A stretch of 26,426 nucleotides of DNA, taken from Baffinella frigidus (Eukaryota > Cryptophyceae > Cryptomonadales > Baffinellaceae). Shown here piece by piece: positions 15,714 through 26,330 of this stretch. The stretch's first letter is position 1; each line of letters starts with the position of its first letter. The stretch is from NCBI GenBank assembly GCA_026770585.1, contig MU646763.1, forward strand, positions 183,383 to 209,808. Reading direction: 5' to 3'. A program made the position numbers and the translations under genes. The notes under the pieces are model-generated. The model saw only the letters and a program-made list of their open reading frames with translations. It was not told the DNA's origin and made no database searches.

Positions 15714-18700
15714 ACCCTTAACCCTTAACCGTAAACCCTGCACCCTACACTTTAAACCCCAAACCCTAAACCCTAAACCCTACACCTTAAACCCTAAACC
15801 CTAAACCCTAAACCCTCAACCCTTAACCCTAAACCCTAAACCCTACACCCTAAATCCTGAACCCTGAACCATAAATCTTAAACCCTAAACCCTCAACCCT
15901 AAACATTGACCTTGGCCAATGTCTCTCCATCCTCAAGTCCGACACCTTTAAACCTCAAAACCTGAACCCTAAAATCTAAATCCTGTACTTCAAACCCTAA
16001 ACCCTAATCTCTCAGCCATCTCTCACTAAACCCTAAACCCTAGACCCTAAATCCTAGACCCTGAACCCTAAACCCTATACACTCAACCATCAACCAAGAA
16101 CTCTCCACCCCCAGCCATAAACCCCAAACCCTAAACCCTCAGCCCTCAACCATCAACCACCTACCCTCAACACTCAACCTCAAACCCTCAACACTCAACC
16201 ATCAAACTTCAACCCTCAACCCCACACCTTACACCCTGAAACCCACACCCTACACCCTACACCCTATACCCTACACCCTACACCCTTCACATTACACCCT
16301 ACAACATACACCCTACACCCTACACCCTACACCCGACCCCCTACACCCTACACCCCATACCCTCACCCTCAACCCTAAACCCTGCACCCTACACCCTACT
16401 CCAAACACCCTACACCCTAACCCAACACCCTAAACCCTACACCCAAAACCCTCACTACCCTGCCCTCTAAACACTCAACCCTCAACTCGCAACCCTCAAC
16501 CCTCAACCCTACACCCTACACCCTAAGCCCTACACCCCACACCCTACACCGTAGACCCTAAACACTAAATCCTAAACCCCAAACCCAAAAACACAAACCC
16601 ACAACCCTACAAACTACTCCTACACCCTAAACCCCAATCTCCAGAGCCAACACCTTACACAACCCCAGACCCCAAACCCCAGACCCCAAACCCCAAACCT
16701 CACACCCCAAACCCTACACCCCACACCCCAAACCCCAAACCCCGCAGGAGGAGATGGACACGTACTGGAAGCAGCAGCTGGGGCAGGACATCACGGAGAC
16801 GAGCGAGGCGATCGAGGTGGCGTCAGCCGTGCCTCCTCCCGAGCGCTCCACCGCCCAGCTCGAGGTCCTGCCACACCGCCCTTTTCGTGGAGTTCAGGGC
16901 GGGTCTTCTCCTCTGCTCCCACCTTCTCTTCTCCAACGTGTACGTGTGCCAGCCTCTGAACGCTTTACGTGCCCAGAGGCAGCAGGACGTGTGGGGGTGG
17001 CGGGTACGGTAGGAAAGGGGAGTTGTTGACGTGGTGGTGGTGGCGTGTGCCTGGCAGGCGCTGGTGGGGTATCTTGTGAAGCTGGGGGCGTTCGAGGAGG
17101 CGCCCCCCCTGGACCTCTTCCTCGCGGTGCGCTCTCTCAGGAAGCTCGTCGTCGAGCCTGGAGAGGAGGTGCGTTGCTGCTTTCCACCTTTGGCTCTTTT
17201 TATTGTACCCACATCGCCTGTGTATTACACTCACTTCCACCTCGCAATTGAAGGGATATAAGGAGACATTCTGCGTCTGACCAGGAGACAATCAGCGAGA
17301 ATCTGATAGGAGACAATCAGCTGAGATCCCTGCCACCTACCCAACCCAGGTGTGGGACGACGACGTGCGCGACTCGCGCGTGCTCATCCTCCTCGAAGGC
17401 GAGGTAGCTGTCGTGGTCAACAGCGAGAAGGTCGGCGTCGTCAAGGCCGGGGACTTCGTCGGGGACTTTGCGTGTGACTCGTCGTCGCTCTGGGGGGGGT
17501 TCAGGTGCAGGCACGCCTCCAAGAAGATCGCGGCGCCCATGGACGAGCGGCTGTTCGTCACGGACAGCGCGAAGGCGTGCACGTTTCTCAGCCTCGACGC
17601 CGAGGACTTGCGGACGAACCGTGAGGCGTACGAGGCGGTGGTGGCGGAGGGGTCTTCGAACAGACACTTCATCGCGACTCTCCTGGCGTCGCTGGACCTG
17701 TTCCGCGCGTGGGGGTGGCTCGACCTTGTGCTCATGGCATCGGCGGACGTGCAGGGCGTCCAGGTTGACCCTCAACCCTAAAATTTCTCTCTTTGCAAAC
17801 CCTAAACCCTAAACCCTGAAATCTAACCCCTAAAATCGAAACCCTAAACCCTAAAACCTGTACCCTAAAATCGAAACCCTCAACCCTGACCCTTAAACAC
17901 TAAACCCCAAACCCCAAACCCTAAACCCTAAACCCCAACCCCAAACTCCAAACCCCAAACCATAACCCAGGTCGACGCCGGGCTGGAGCTCTTCCGGCAG
18001 GGCGAGACGGTCGAAGGGGTCTACGTACTCCAGTACGGCGAGTGCCAGATGGAGCGCGCCGTGACCAGCAAGGGGGCGGAGCCAGAGGGCGCGGCGCGCA
18101 GCAGCGGGAGCAGCTACGGGGTGAGCGTCAAGATGTCCACGGGCGAGAACGGCGAGCTGGCGCACGGGATCGAGAGATGTGGAAGCAGCGAGAAAGGGAA
18201 GGACGCGGGGGTGGCCAAGGTGAAGGAGGTGCTCCGCCTCGGGCAGTGCGCGGTGTTCGGGGAGGAGATGGTCCGAGGCAACACCAAGGTTCAACCCTGA
18301 ATGCTACACCCTATACCCTACACCCTACAACATACACCCTACACCCTACAACATACACCCTACACCCGAAGCCCTGCACCCCAACCCCCCAACCATGAAC
18401 GTTAGGATCTACTACGCCCTACACCCTAAGCCTTACGCCCATAGCCCTTCAACCCACACTGTACAACCTTAAATTTACACCCTGCAACCTACAGCCCAAA
18501 CCCCACACCCTACACCCTGCAAACTACGCCCTACAAACTACACCTTACACATTGTCTAAATCACACCACACCCTAAACCTTGCACCCTACACCTTTATAT
18601 CACACACCCAACACCCAACACCCAACACCCAACATCCAACACCCAACACGCTACACCCTACATCCTACACCGTGACCCCTACACCCCACACCCTACACCC

Positions 18701-21700
18701 TACACCCTACATCCTACACCCTACACCCTACACCCTGCACCCTACACCCGACACCCTACACCCTACACCCGACACCCTACACCCTCTTCAACCCCAAACT
18801 CTTAAACCTAAACCCTAACCCCTTACCCTAACCCTGAACCCTAAACCCTACACCCTACACCCTACACCATAAAACCTTAACCCTACACCTTACACCCTAC
18901 AACATTAACCCTACACCCTACACCCTACGCCCTACACCCTTTACCCTACACCTTACACCCTACACGCCTAACCCTGCACCCTATACCCAACAACCTACAC
19001 CCTACACCCTACACCCTACAATCTTAAAACTACACCCTACACCCTACACTCTACACCCTAACCCCTAAACTCCAAACAATAAACCCGAAACATCACACCC
19101 CAAACCATAAACCCTAAACCCTAAACCCTAAACCCTAAACACTAAACCCTAAACCCTACACCTGACACCCTGAACACTGAACCTACACCCTGCACCCTAT
19201 ACTCTGTCCCCTACATCCTACAACCTAGACCCTACACCACGAAACCAACCCTGAACCCGAAAGACTAACCAATAAACACTTAAATCCAAACCCCTAAACA
19301 CTCAACTACAAACCGCCCAAAACTACACCCTCAACCTCAAACAATGCATCACACACCCTGCACCCTACGTTCTGATCCGCAAAACCTACACCCGACACCT
19401 ACACAACCTGCATCCTTCACCCATCACCCTTCGCCATAAACAATCAATCCCAAACCCCAACTCCTAACCCTGACCCCAGACCCTCAACAGTAGAACCCAA
19501 ACCCCAAAACCCAAACCCCCAATCACAAAATCTAAACCCTAAACCCTAAATCCCGAAAAACCTAATCTCTGATCACTAAACCTTAAACCCAAAACCCTAA
19601 ACTATGAACCATCAACCCTGAACCCAAACCCTAAACCCTAAACCCTATACACTAAACCTTGAACCACAAAACCCAAACCCCAAACCAAAAACCTAAAACC
19701 TTATCCCTGAACCCTAAACCCCAGACCCTAAATCCTTAATCCTCAACCCTGCACCCTACACCCTACAACCTACACCCCACACACTACTTCCTGCACCCTG
19801 CACCCCACACCCTGCACCCAACACCCTTCACCCTACACCTCAAATCCTGCACCCTCCACCCTCCACCCTCCACCCTGCACCCTACACCCTGCACCCTACA
19901 CCCTACACCCTACACATCACACCCTACACCCTGCACCATGCAACCCAAACACTGCACCCCAAACCCTAAACCCTACACTCTACACCCTTCGCCCTACACT
20001 CTACACCCTTGACCCCTACACCATCAACCCTCATTCCAAAACCCAAACCCCGAAACCCGTGCCCCGAAACCCTGAACCCTTGATCCTGAAACCTAAACTC
20101 TGAATCCTCAACCCGAAACCCTGAACCCAAACTCCTGAACCCTAAAACTCAATCCATAAACCCTCAACACTGTACCCTGAAACCAAACCCCTGAAAACTT
20201 AACCCTAAACCCTCAATCCTAATTTTTTTACTATAAATCCTACACCCTGCAATCTTCAACCTAGACCCTAGAACCTACATCCTGATTTCCACACCATACA
20301 CCGTAAACCCTAGACCCTAAACCCTAAACCCTAAACCCGAAACTCTAAACCTAAAACCCTGAATCCTGAACCCTAAACCCTAAATTCTGAATCCTAAACC
20401 CCCAACCCTCAACCCTCAACCGTTCAAACGTTCAACCCTCAACCCTCAACCCCAAACTCTGAACCCCAAACTCTAAACCCTGAACCCCAAACCCTGAACC
20501 CTCAAACCCTCAACCCTCCACCATAAACCTCAAATTGTGAACCAGAAACACTGCATTCTAAACACTAATCACTAAACACTCAACACTAAACACTGAACAC
20601 TAAACACTAAACACTAAACACTAAAACTAAACACTAAACACTAAACACTAAACACTGAATACTAAACCCTAAACCCTAAACCCTAAACTTTGAACCCTTA
20701 AGCCGAAACCCGAAACCCTCAACCTGAAAACCTCAACCCCACCATCAAACCAACCCTGCAAACCCCTACACCCTAAACCCTGCGCCCCGAACCTTTCATC
20801 AGTAAACCCTCAACCGTGACCCCTGAACTCAAAAACCTGAACTCTACATTAAATACAAAATTCTTAAACCTGAAGCCTCAACCCTAAACCCGCAAACCTA
20901 AACCTTGAACCCTAAGCCCTGAACCTGGAAGTTGAACCCTAAATCCTCAACCGTCAACCGTCACTCCTCAACTGTCAAACCTCAACCATACACCCTCTAC
21001 CCTACACCATATTTCATGCACCCTAGACCCTGACCCCTACACCCAACACCCTGAACCCTGAACACTACACCCTACATCTTAAACCCTAAAACCTAAACCC
21101 TACACCCTGAACCCTATACCCTAAAACCCAAACCTAAAACACAAAAAACAAAGAACTCAACACTCAACACTCAACACTCAAAACTCAACACTCACCACTC
21201 AACACTCAACACTCAACAATGTACAATCAACAATCATCACTGAACACTAAACACTAGACACAAAACACTACACACAAAACACTACACACTCAAAACTCAG
21301 ACCCTGACATCCCAACCTAAAAAAAAACAATGCCTAAACTCTGAACCCAAAACCCCAAGCCCCAAACCCTCAGCCGTGAACCCTGAACCCTCAACCCTAA
21401 ACTCTGAACCCCAAACCCTAAACACCAAAACCTGAACCTCAAACACTATACACTCAAACCCAAATATCTAACCACTCAAAAATAAACACCCAAACACAAA
21501 TTCCTTACCCCTCAGCCCGAAACCCAAAACCCAAAACCCTACACCCTGAATCTTAAATCCTCAACCCTCAACCCTAAACTCTATACCCTATACCCTATAC
21601 CCTATGCCCTAAACCCCAAACCCTACACCGTACCCCCCACACCCTACACCCGAAACCCGAAACCCCAAAACAAACTTGTATTGTCAATCCTGTAACCTCA

Positions 21701-22511
21701 ATCCTGAAGCCTTGAGCATCCATCTTGCTACAACTAAACCCTGAAAGGTAAAGCCGAAACAAACCCTCAAAGCCTCAACCTCAAAGCCTCAACCCTCAAC
21801 TTTCAACCCTCAACCCTCAACCCTCCACCCTAAATCCTAAACACTAAACTCCAAAGCCTTGATCCTACACCTTGAACCTTAAACCCTGCACCCTACACCC
21901 TACACCCTGAATCCTAAACCCTGATACCGAACCCCCACTCCCTACACCCCACAACCCAAACCCTACTTTCATCTTGAAGCCTGTAACCTTATCCTGAAGC
22001 CTGGAAACTCAATTCCGAGTCTTCAAATCGAACATGAAGTATGGACCATGCCTCCTGATTGCTGCCCATTTTGTTTTTAGCATCATACATCATACACCCT
22101 ACACCCTACGCCCTTAACCATAAGCCATAAACCTTAAGCCCTAAATCCTAAACACTAAACCCTAAACCCAAAACCCAACACCCAAAACTCTTAACCCAAA
22201 ACCCTAAACCGTAACCCCCAACCAAGGGGCTCGACGGCAAGTGGAGCGCTCGGCCGACACACGACTACGCGGTGCGCGCGCTCTCGTCCGCATCCTTCCT
22301 CTACATGCCCAAGAGCGTGGTGATGGCCAGCAAGGGCGGCGACGCGGGCTCAGCATCTACGTACGAGAAGGCCGTGCTCGACGAGCTGAAGGTGCTCCTG
22401 GCCAACAGGGCGCGCGCGTCGTGGACGGCGCGCGTGCCAAACGCGTCTCTCACGCGCAACCTCGCCTTGCTCTCTGGCGTGCGCCACCTCCGCCCTCCGT
22501 CCCTCGAGTGA
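13291..22511 (+). CDS. Tandem cyclic-nucleotide-binding-domain protein, at least seven exons
   Basis: Exons: 13291-14453 (with an unresolved frame change near 13770-13810), 14593-14676, 16748-16816, 17058-17168, 17350-17763, 17971-18288 and 22227-22511 (TGA). From 14453 on, every junction is phase 0, AG|GT donor and AG|G acceptor, and the last six exons join to a continuous frame. The N-terminus is Ser/Pro-rich, with S-x-S-P-(V/M)-(A/S)-R four times at residues 36, 58, 80 and 100, possible proline-directed phosphosites. A basic KKSKKKKQ stretch and a helical linker (EEMDTYWKQQLGQ) follow. Domain A: LVVEPGEEVWDDD, VLILLEGEVAVVV, VVKAGDFVGD (VGD in place of FGE). Domain B: GLELFRQGETVEGVYVLQYGEC, a 55-residue charged insert, VFGEEMV, then YAVRALSSASFLYMPKSVV. 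No kinase, channel or GEF domain is visible, so it resembles a stand-alone regulatory subunit or sensor. Paralogue of the gene at 697-1487. Ligand unknown. Confidence 0.85.
14713..16745 (+). repeat. Telomere-like tract, C-rich sense, filling cNBD intron 2
   Basis: The intron spans 14677-16747 and is almost wholly heptamer units. Blocks of one variant follow each other: CCCTAAA/CCCTGAA (about 14880-15300), CCCTCAA (15300-15410 and 15620-15725), CCCTACA (about 16240-16350), CCCCAAA (16660-16745). The tract runs into the CCCCGCAG acceptor. Open frames inside it (for example 15414-15728) are repeat artefacts. Confidence 0.95.
17781..17968 (+). repeat. Telomere-like tract filling cNBD intron 5
   Basis: The intron is 17764-17970 (207 bp). 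Apart from the donor GTTGACC and the acceptor CCCAG it consists of CCCTAAA-type units (also CCCTAAAATCGAAA and CCCCAAA). It splits domain B from the inter-domain helix at GVQ|VDAG. The paralogue has uninterrupted GVQVDPG. Confidence 0.95.
18290..22222 (+). repeat. 3.9-kb telomere-like tract filling cNBD intron 6
   Basis: Intron 18289-22226. From the donor GTTCAACCCTGA to the acceptor CAACCAAG it is nearly continuous degenerate heptamer. CCCTACA dominates 18300-19030, CCCTAAA/CCCTGAA is mixed from 19080, CACTAAA runs at 20560-20655, and CACTCAA at 21155-21220. The 7-bp period survives even where the C run is lost. A small non-repetitive patch lies at about 21990-22085. No gene inside; stop-free stretches such as 18552-18818 are CCCTACA artefacts. 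Confidence 0.95.
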
Positions 22512-23128
22512 CCCTCTTCTCACACCACCTGTGTACGTGGACGCCGCAGAGGCAACGTTCCCGCGGGTTCGGTAGGGAATGTAGCAGGCGCGCGCCAGGC
22601 GCCAAGGCAGGATGATTCGTATGTAACTACTGTATTAATGAAACAAGTGGCCGCCTCCCAACGTCTCACGCGGTCGCCCAGAGCGAACACGAGATAGACA
22701 AATGGCAGCCACGAGGCTGGGCAGCTCTAGCGGCACAAAAGGCTCTCCACACGTGCACGGCGCAGCACTACCCCGCCCCTGTGAGCACCTGCCCCCATCT
22801 GCATCTCCCCGGGAAAAGCGCATAGGGCAGCCTCTTCTCACCAACGTGCATCCGCGACTGCCCACACGCCGGCCGTGCAAGGGCTGAGTCCAACCGAATC
22901 CTGGAGGTTGCTGCACGGACTGACTGACTAGCCGAGTGAGATTGCTCCGGATGACGCGTTCAAGATCTCCGCGAGCCCTGGAGGTGCTTCGGCCACACGA
23001 TCGACTCCACCTCCTCGGTCATGATTATGCACACCTGCAAACCAACCCAACGCGTCAAACACGTGCCTCGCGCGTCAAGCACGCGAGGCACGTGCATCGC
23101 GCGTCAAGCACCAGAGGCATCGCACGTC
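22512..23128. other. 3' flank of the cNBD gene; hairpin at 23061-23093
   Basis: It holds the 3' untranslated region of the cNBD gene and then unassigned GC-rich sequence. ACGTGCCTCGCG (23061-23072) and CGCGAGGCACGT (23082-23093) are perfect inverted repeats with a 9-base loop, within a cluster of three GCGTCAARCAC direct repeats (about 23052, 23072, 23101). No gene recognised. Confidence 0.5.
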
Positions 23129-23638
23129 TCAGGCGGCCGGACGCCGTGCCAGAGTCAGGAGTCTGTGATCCATCCACATCCATCCACACACAACGGAAGC
23201 TTTCCGTCCGAGAATCGCGGGCGAGCCAAGCGCCCAGCGATGCCCCCCCCAAATTATTTCATTCGGGGGTGGAAATGGTGATGAGATGGCCGGTGGAGGT
23301 TGAGGGTCGGGAGGGCAGGGTGCGGGGAGACGCACCGGAAGTTTGTGTGGGCTGAGGCGGAGTTCAGCAACGGCGACGAGGCTCTTTGGGTGGACGAACG
23401 CCAGGTCAGGCGAGAGCGTCGAGGACTGTCGCCCGCGCTTGTCCGTCTGCGGGCACACGCCGCCATTCTCGTCGACCACGTTGCTGGGAGAGTGATTTGA
23501 CTTTTTTGTGCAGTCGAGGTCAACCGCACCGACACCTGGCATCGACGTTATCCTGCTTTCCCGCCGCGACGAATCGAGATCAACGCCCAGAAGGATCGCC
23601 TCCGCCTTTTTCTTGCGCCGCGAGAAAGGCCACACCAT
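23129..23638 (-). CDS. Possible minus-strand first exon, unknown protein
   Basis: The minus strand opens with ATG at 23638: MVWPFSRRKKKAEAILLGVDLDS, then a polar stretch (SNHSPSNVVDENGG) and a Ser/Leu-rich part. The first 100 or so codons have codon use like the verified genes; after about 23330 the frame becomes Pro/Arg-rich and less convincing, so an intron may begin there. There is no homologue in the window and no recognised domain. A start of aromatic residues followed by a basic cluster is suggestive of a nuclear or membrane-associated protein, nothing more. Confidence 0.3.
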   Translation of the reverse strand: MVWPFSRRKKKAEAILLGVDLDSSRRESRITSMPGVGAVDLDCTKKSNHSPSNVVDENGGVCPQTDKRGRQSSTLSPDLAFVHPKSLVAVAELRLSPHKLPVRLPAPCPPDPQPPPAISSPFPPPNEIIWGGHRWALGSPAILGRKASVVCGWMWMDHRLLTLARRPAA

Positions 23639-23726
23639 CGCGACACGCTCTCCAACTCAGCCCGCCTGCACGAAAGTCGGCGCCTCGCACTTCAGCACCA
23701 CGCGCCTTCTCGAAACTCCAACGCAG

Positions 23727-23776
23727 CACTTTTTGAGTGTTTAGAATCTCACTTTTTTCTGAACACTCAAAAAGTG
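23727..23776. repeat. Perfect 15-bp inverted repeat
   Basis: CACTTTTTGAGTGTT (23727-23741) and AACACTCAAAAAGTG (23762-23776) with a 20-base loop. It could be the ends of a very small MITE or a hairpin in a transcript end. Confidence 0.9.
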
Positions 23777-24073
23777 GGCAGCTTCGGTGATGAAGTTACT
23801 CTGGTGGGGAAAAAACTCTGCACCTCGCCGAGCGCGCGTCCGCAGGCGCGTGGACCCGCCCCCGCCCCAAACCCTCAACCCTTGATCGTGCAGATCGTGA
23901 CTCCTACCACCCTAACCCAGCCGCAAGCGCTGCCGCGAGTGACGAGGACGTGGGTCAGACCACGTGGGTACGATGTTGTTTGACACCATCAAGGGAAATG
24001 CGTCGTTATTGCGCGGATCCGGAGTACTGGAATCGGTTCTGAGACACCGGGTGGTAGTGATTTGCTGTGTAAT

Positions 24074-24235
24074 CTGAATGCATCGACTACAGCTCTTTCC
24101 TGAGCAAAGAGCTACGGTAGGGCCCAAGGGCGATACCGTAGCTGCATTCAGCAAACTGCTGCCTATTGATCGAAATTAAAGTGACGACTACAACTCATTC
24201 CTGAGCAACGAGCTACGGTAGGGCCCCAGGGCGAT
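24074..24235. repeat. 51-bp direct repeat pair; first copy folds as a three-way junction
   Basis: 24084-24134 and 24185-24235 match at 47 of 51 positions (period 101). Around copy 1 a closed structure is possible: outer stem CTGAATGCA (24074-24082)/TGCATTCAG (24143-24151); hairpin AGCTCTTT (24091-24098)/AAAGAGCT (24106-24113); hairpin ACGGTA (24114-24119)/TACCGT (24134-24139) with inner GCCC-AA-GGGC. Copy 2 lacks the outer stem partner and has two mismatches in the first hairpin. Structured RNA or transposon end: undecided. Confidence 0.6.
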
Positions 24236-25930
24236 GCGTGTCCTTAATTTCCAGCGTTGGAGTTGCAACACGTCCCGGAATCAAGGCATTCACGCACGCC
24301 AGACGACTCGCACGCAGCTTGTGTGAGGCTTGCTACCTCAAACCCCGACCGGTTGCAACAAGATGGAAATATGACGCGAAATGGGGGGGGGCGCAGCCGG
24401 CCCTCGCCGTTCCCCCGCCTCAGTTTGTTCTACAAAAAACTAGTGCTAATTCAGTGGCCGGTTCTGTAGAAGAGGGCAGGTGGTGACAGAGGAGCAGACA
24501 TGTTCCGGGCCAAGGGATGGGGGGGCGGGGGCAAGACCGTTGGTGCGTTACACGCCGGCGAGCGGTCCCGCCCCTCGCTCTGAGAGCGGCGTTGCGTGTC
24601 CCCACCTCAATAGAAACCCCCCACAGGATGGCACTGCCACCCGTCCAGTGGCGAATACCAGAGAACAACCAAGCCGCGCACACGCACTGCCACACTCCTC
24701 GACGGGTCTTTCAGCGCACGAGTGGGCGGCGCGGAGAGCAGAGACGGTCGACAGAGACTGGATCCGAAGTCGGACCAACCGAAAGTCTTGTAGAAGGACG
24801 CGATTTCTCGCGGGAAGAGGCGTCTTGTCCGGTCAGATTTTGCGTCGTGTCCGTGTTGGACACACTGGTGTACCTAATATTTGACCAGTTTGCGTTTCAG
24901 CTCCATAAGCTCCATAAGGTTTCTGCCGCGATCCTCTGTACAGGTGGCTTGATACGATCCGAAAGGAAGCATTTGGCCTTTCTACAGAACAAGTTCCGGT
25001 GTCCACCAATATTGGGATCTCGAAGAACCTACAGGACCTAAAGGTTCAAGGCGATGGACTGATGCGAGCGTGGGTCTCGCTCAGGTTGTCTTTGGGAGGA
25101 TAAAGAGCCATGGCCTGGGGGATGCAGGGGGGGGTTCAAGGGCGAAACGATGGGGGGGGCAAGGGGCGCAGATGAGGGAAGAAGAGGGGTGGGTGGGGAT
25201 CTTTGCAGGTAAGGGCGCTCGGCAACTAGTTGCAGAACAGTCTCATAGATAATGGGGGGCGAGCACGACGAATGGACTAAGAAGGGGGTTGAGTCGAGAG
25301 AATCAAATGCAGGCACTCAGCGAGAAGGGGCAATTGCAAAACCCTCTTTGAGAGGTGGGGGATCGCAGACACATTCGCTTTGTAAACCAAGATTACCCTG
25401 TGAAGTTTTCTGACGTGAGTCCTTGGAGGAAAACCTCTACACATCCTTTCTCTCCTTTCATTGTTGGTGTCTGGCTGATCTCACCTCAACCCCCCACATA
25501 ATCCCTCACACCTTTTGGAATCTTGTTTCATCTGATTCCCATTCCCCCCCCCTCGACACTGGGCGGGGGGCGTGTCGATTCCTTCTTGGCCCCGCGGGCG
25601 CCCTCGCGCCGTCAGGTGCGATTTTTTTTGGACCAGCAATAGAAAACCTTGACCCCCCCCTCTCAAAACATCGCTAGAGATATGTGCGGTGTAAATACAT
25701 ATCCAGCAAAACCAACCGAACGACCGCCATAATCTGTTGAAAACGACCCCAAAGACCTCGCTTGGCGTCTGGGCCTTGGCCGCTGCGGCTTCTCTCCTTC
25801 CAAGCGGGGTCTCAGTCATAATGTGTTGAGAAAACACACATTTCATGAGTCACACTCTGCATGTCAGCTGTGGGAAGTAGGTTACGAGCCTAGGGACTCA
25901 GGTTGTGAGCCTGAAGTAGGGTGCAAATAT
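24236..25930. other. No gene recognised
   Basis: Mixed sequence with G runs (24386-24394, 25130-25137, 25150-25157) and C runs (25545-25553, 25652-25660). A plus-strand frame of 174 codons (24517-25041, non-ATG or late ATG) ends in FQLHKLHKVSAAILCTGG... and has no recognised domain. I see no splice structure to support it. No repeats of note. Confidence 0.35.
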
Positions 25931-25931
25931 G

Positions 25932-25995
25932 TTGAGGGTACAGGGTTTAGGGTTTGTGGTTTATGGTTTAGAGTTTAGGGTTTATGGTTCAGGGC
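25932..25995 (-). repeat. Short G-strand telomere-like tract
   Basis: Nine or so units of TTTAGGG, TTTGTGG and TTTATGG type. Orientation is opposite to the intron tracts of the plus-strand genes. Confidence 0.8.
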
Positions 25996-26241
25996 GCATA
26001 ACCTGAGTGGACAGCAAATGCCTCTCCTCGGACCATGGATAATGTGAGGTAAATTTATTCACGTTCTCCTGGTTGACTTAACTTATCTATCTTGACCACT
26101 TATGGCGTCAAGTGGGCCCTGGAAAGTGGACCGCACTAAGTGGATCTCTGCCGTGGGCCTATATTTCCTAGTAGTGGACGTGCCCTGTGTAAAGTCACTC
26201 TGGTCATCCTATGGGGTAATATCCCCAGAGGATCACTTTCA

Positions 26242-26330
26242 CAGGTTTGAGGTTTAGGGCTTCAGGTATAAGGTTTGGAGTTAAGGGTTTAGGGTGTAAG
26301 TGTGAGGGTTTAGGTTTTAGGGTTTAGGAT
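26242..26330 (-). repeat. Short G-strand telomere-like tract
   Basis: About 12 degenerate units (TTTAGGG, TTCAGGT, TTTGGAG, TGTAAG). The 26002-26241 gap before it and the 26331-26426 end after it show no gene that I can support. Confidence 0.8.

Noticed and set aside
17283-17321. Direct repeat AGGAGACAATCAGC twice in cNBD intron 4
   Set aside because: Only two 14-bp copies in a small intron; a local duplication with no further structure.
14455-22226. CRISPR-like spaced repeats among the short C-rich units
   Set aside because: The units are contiguous 7-mers without unique spacers, in a eukaryotic gene; no cas genes.
24098-24113. CCTGAGCAAAGAG resembling a hammerhead ribozyme core
   Set aside because: The required CUGAUGA and GAAA core elements are not both present in the right positions.
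24517-25041. 174-codon plus-strand frame
   Set aside because: No recognisable domain, no homologous copy here, and G-rich low-complexity at its start; not enough for a gene call.
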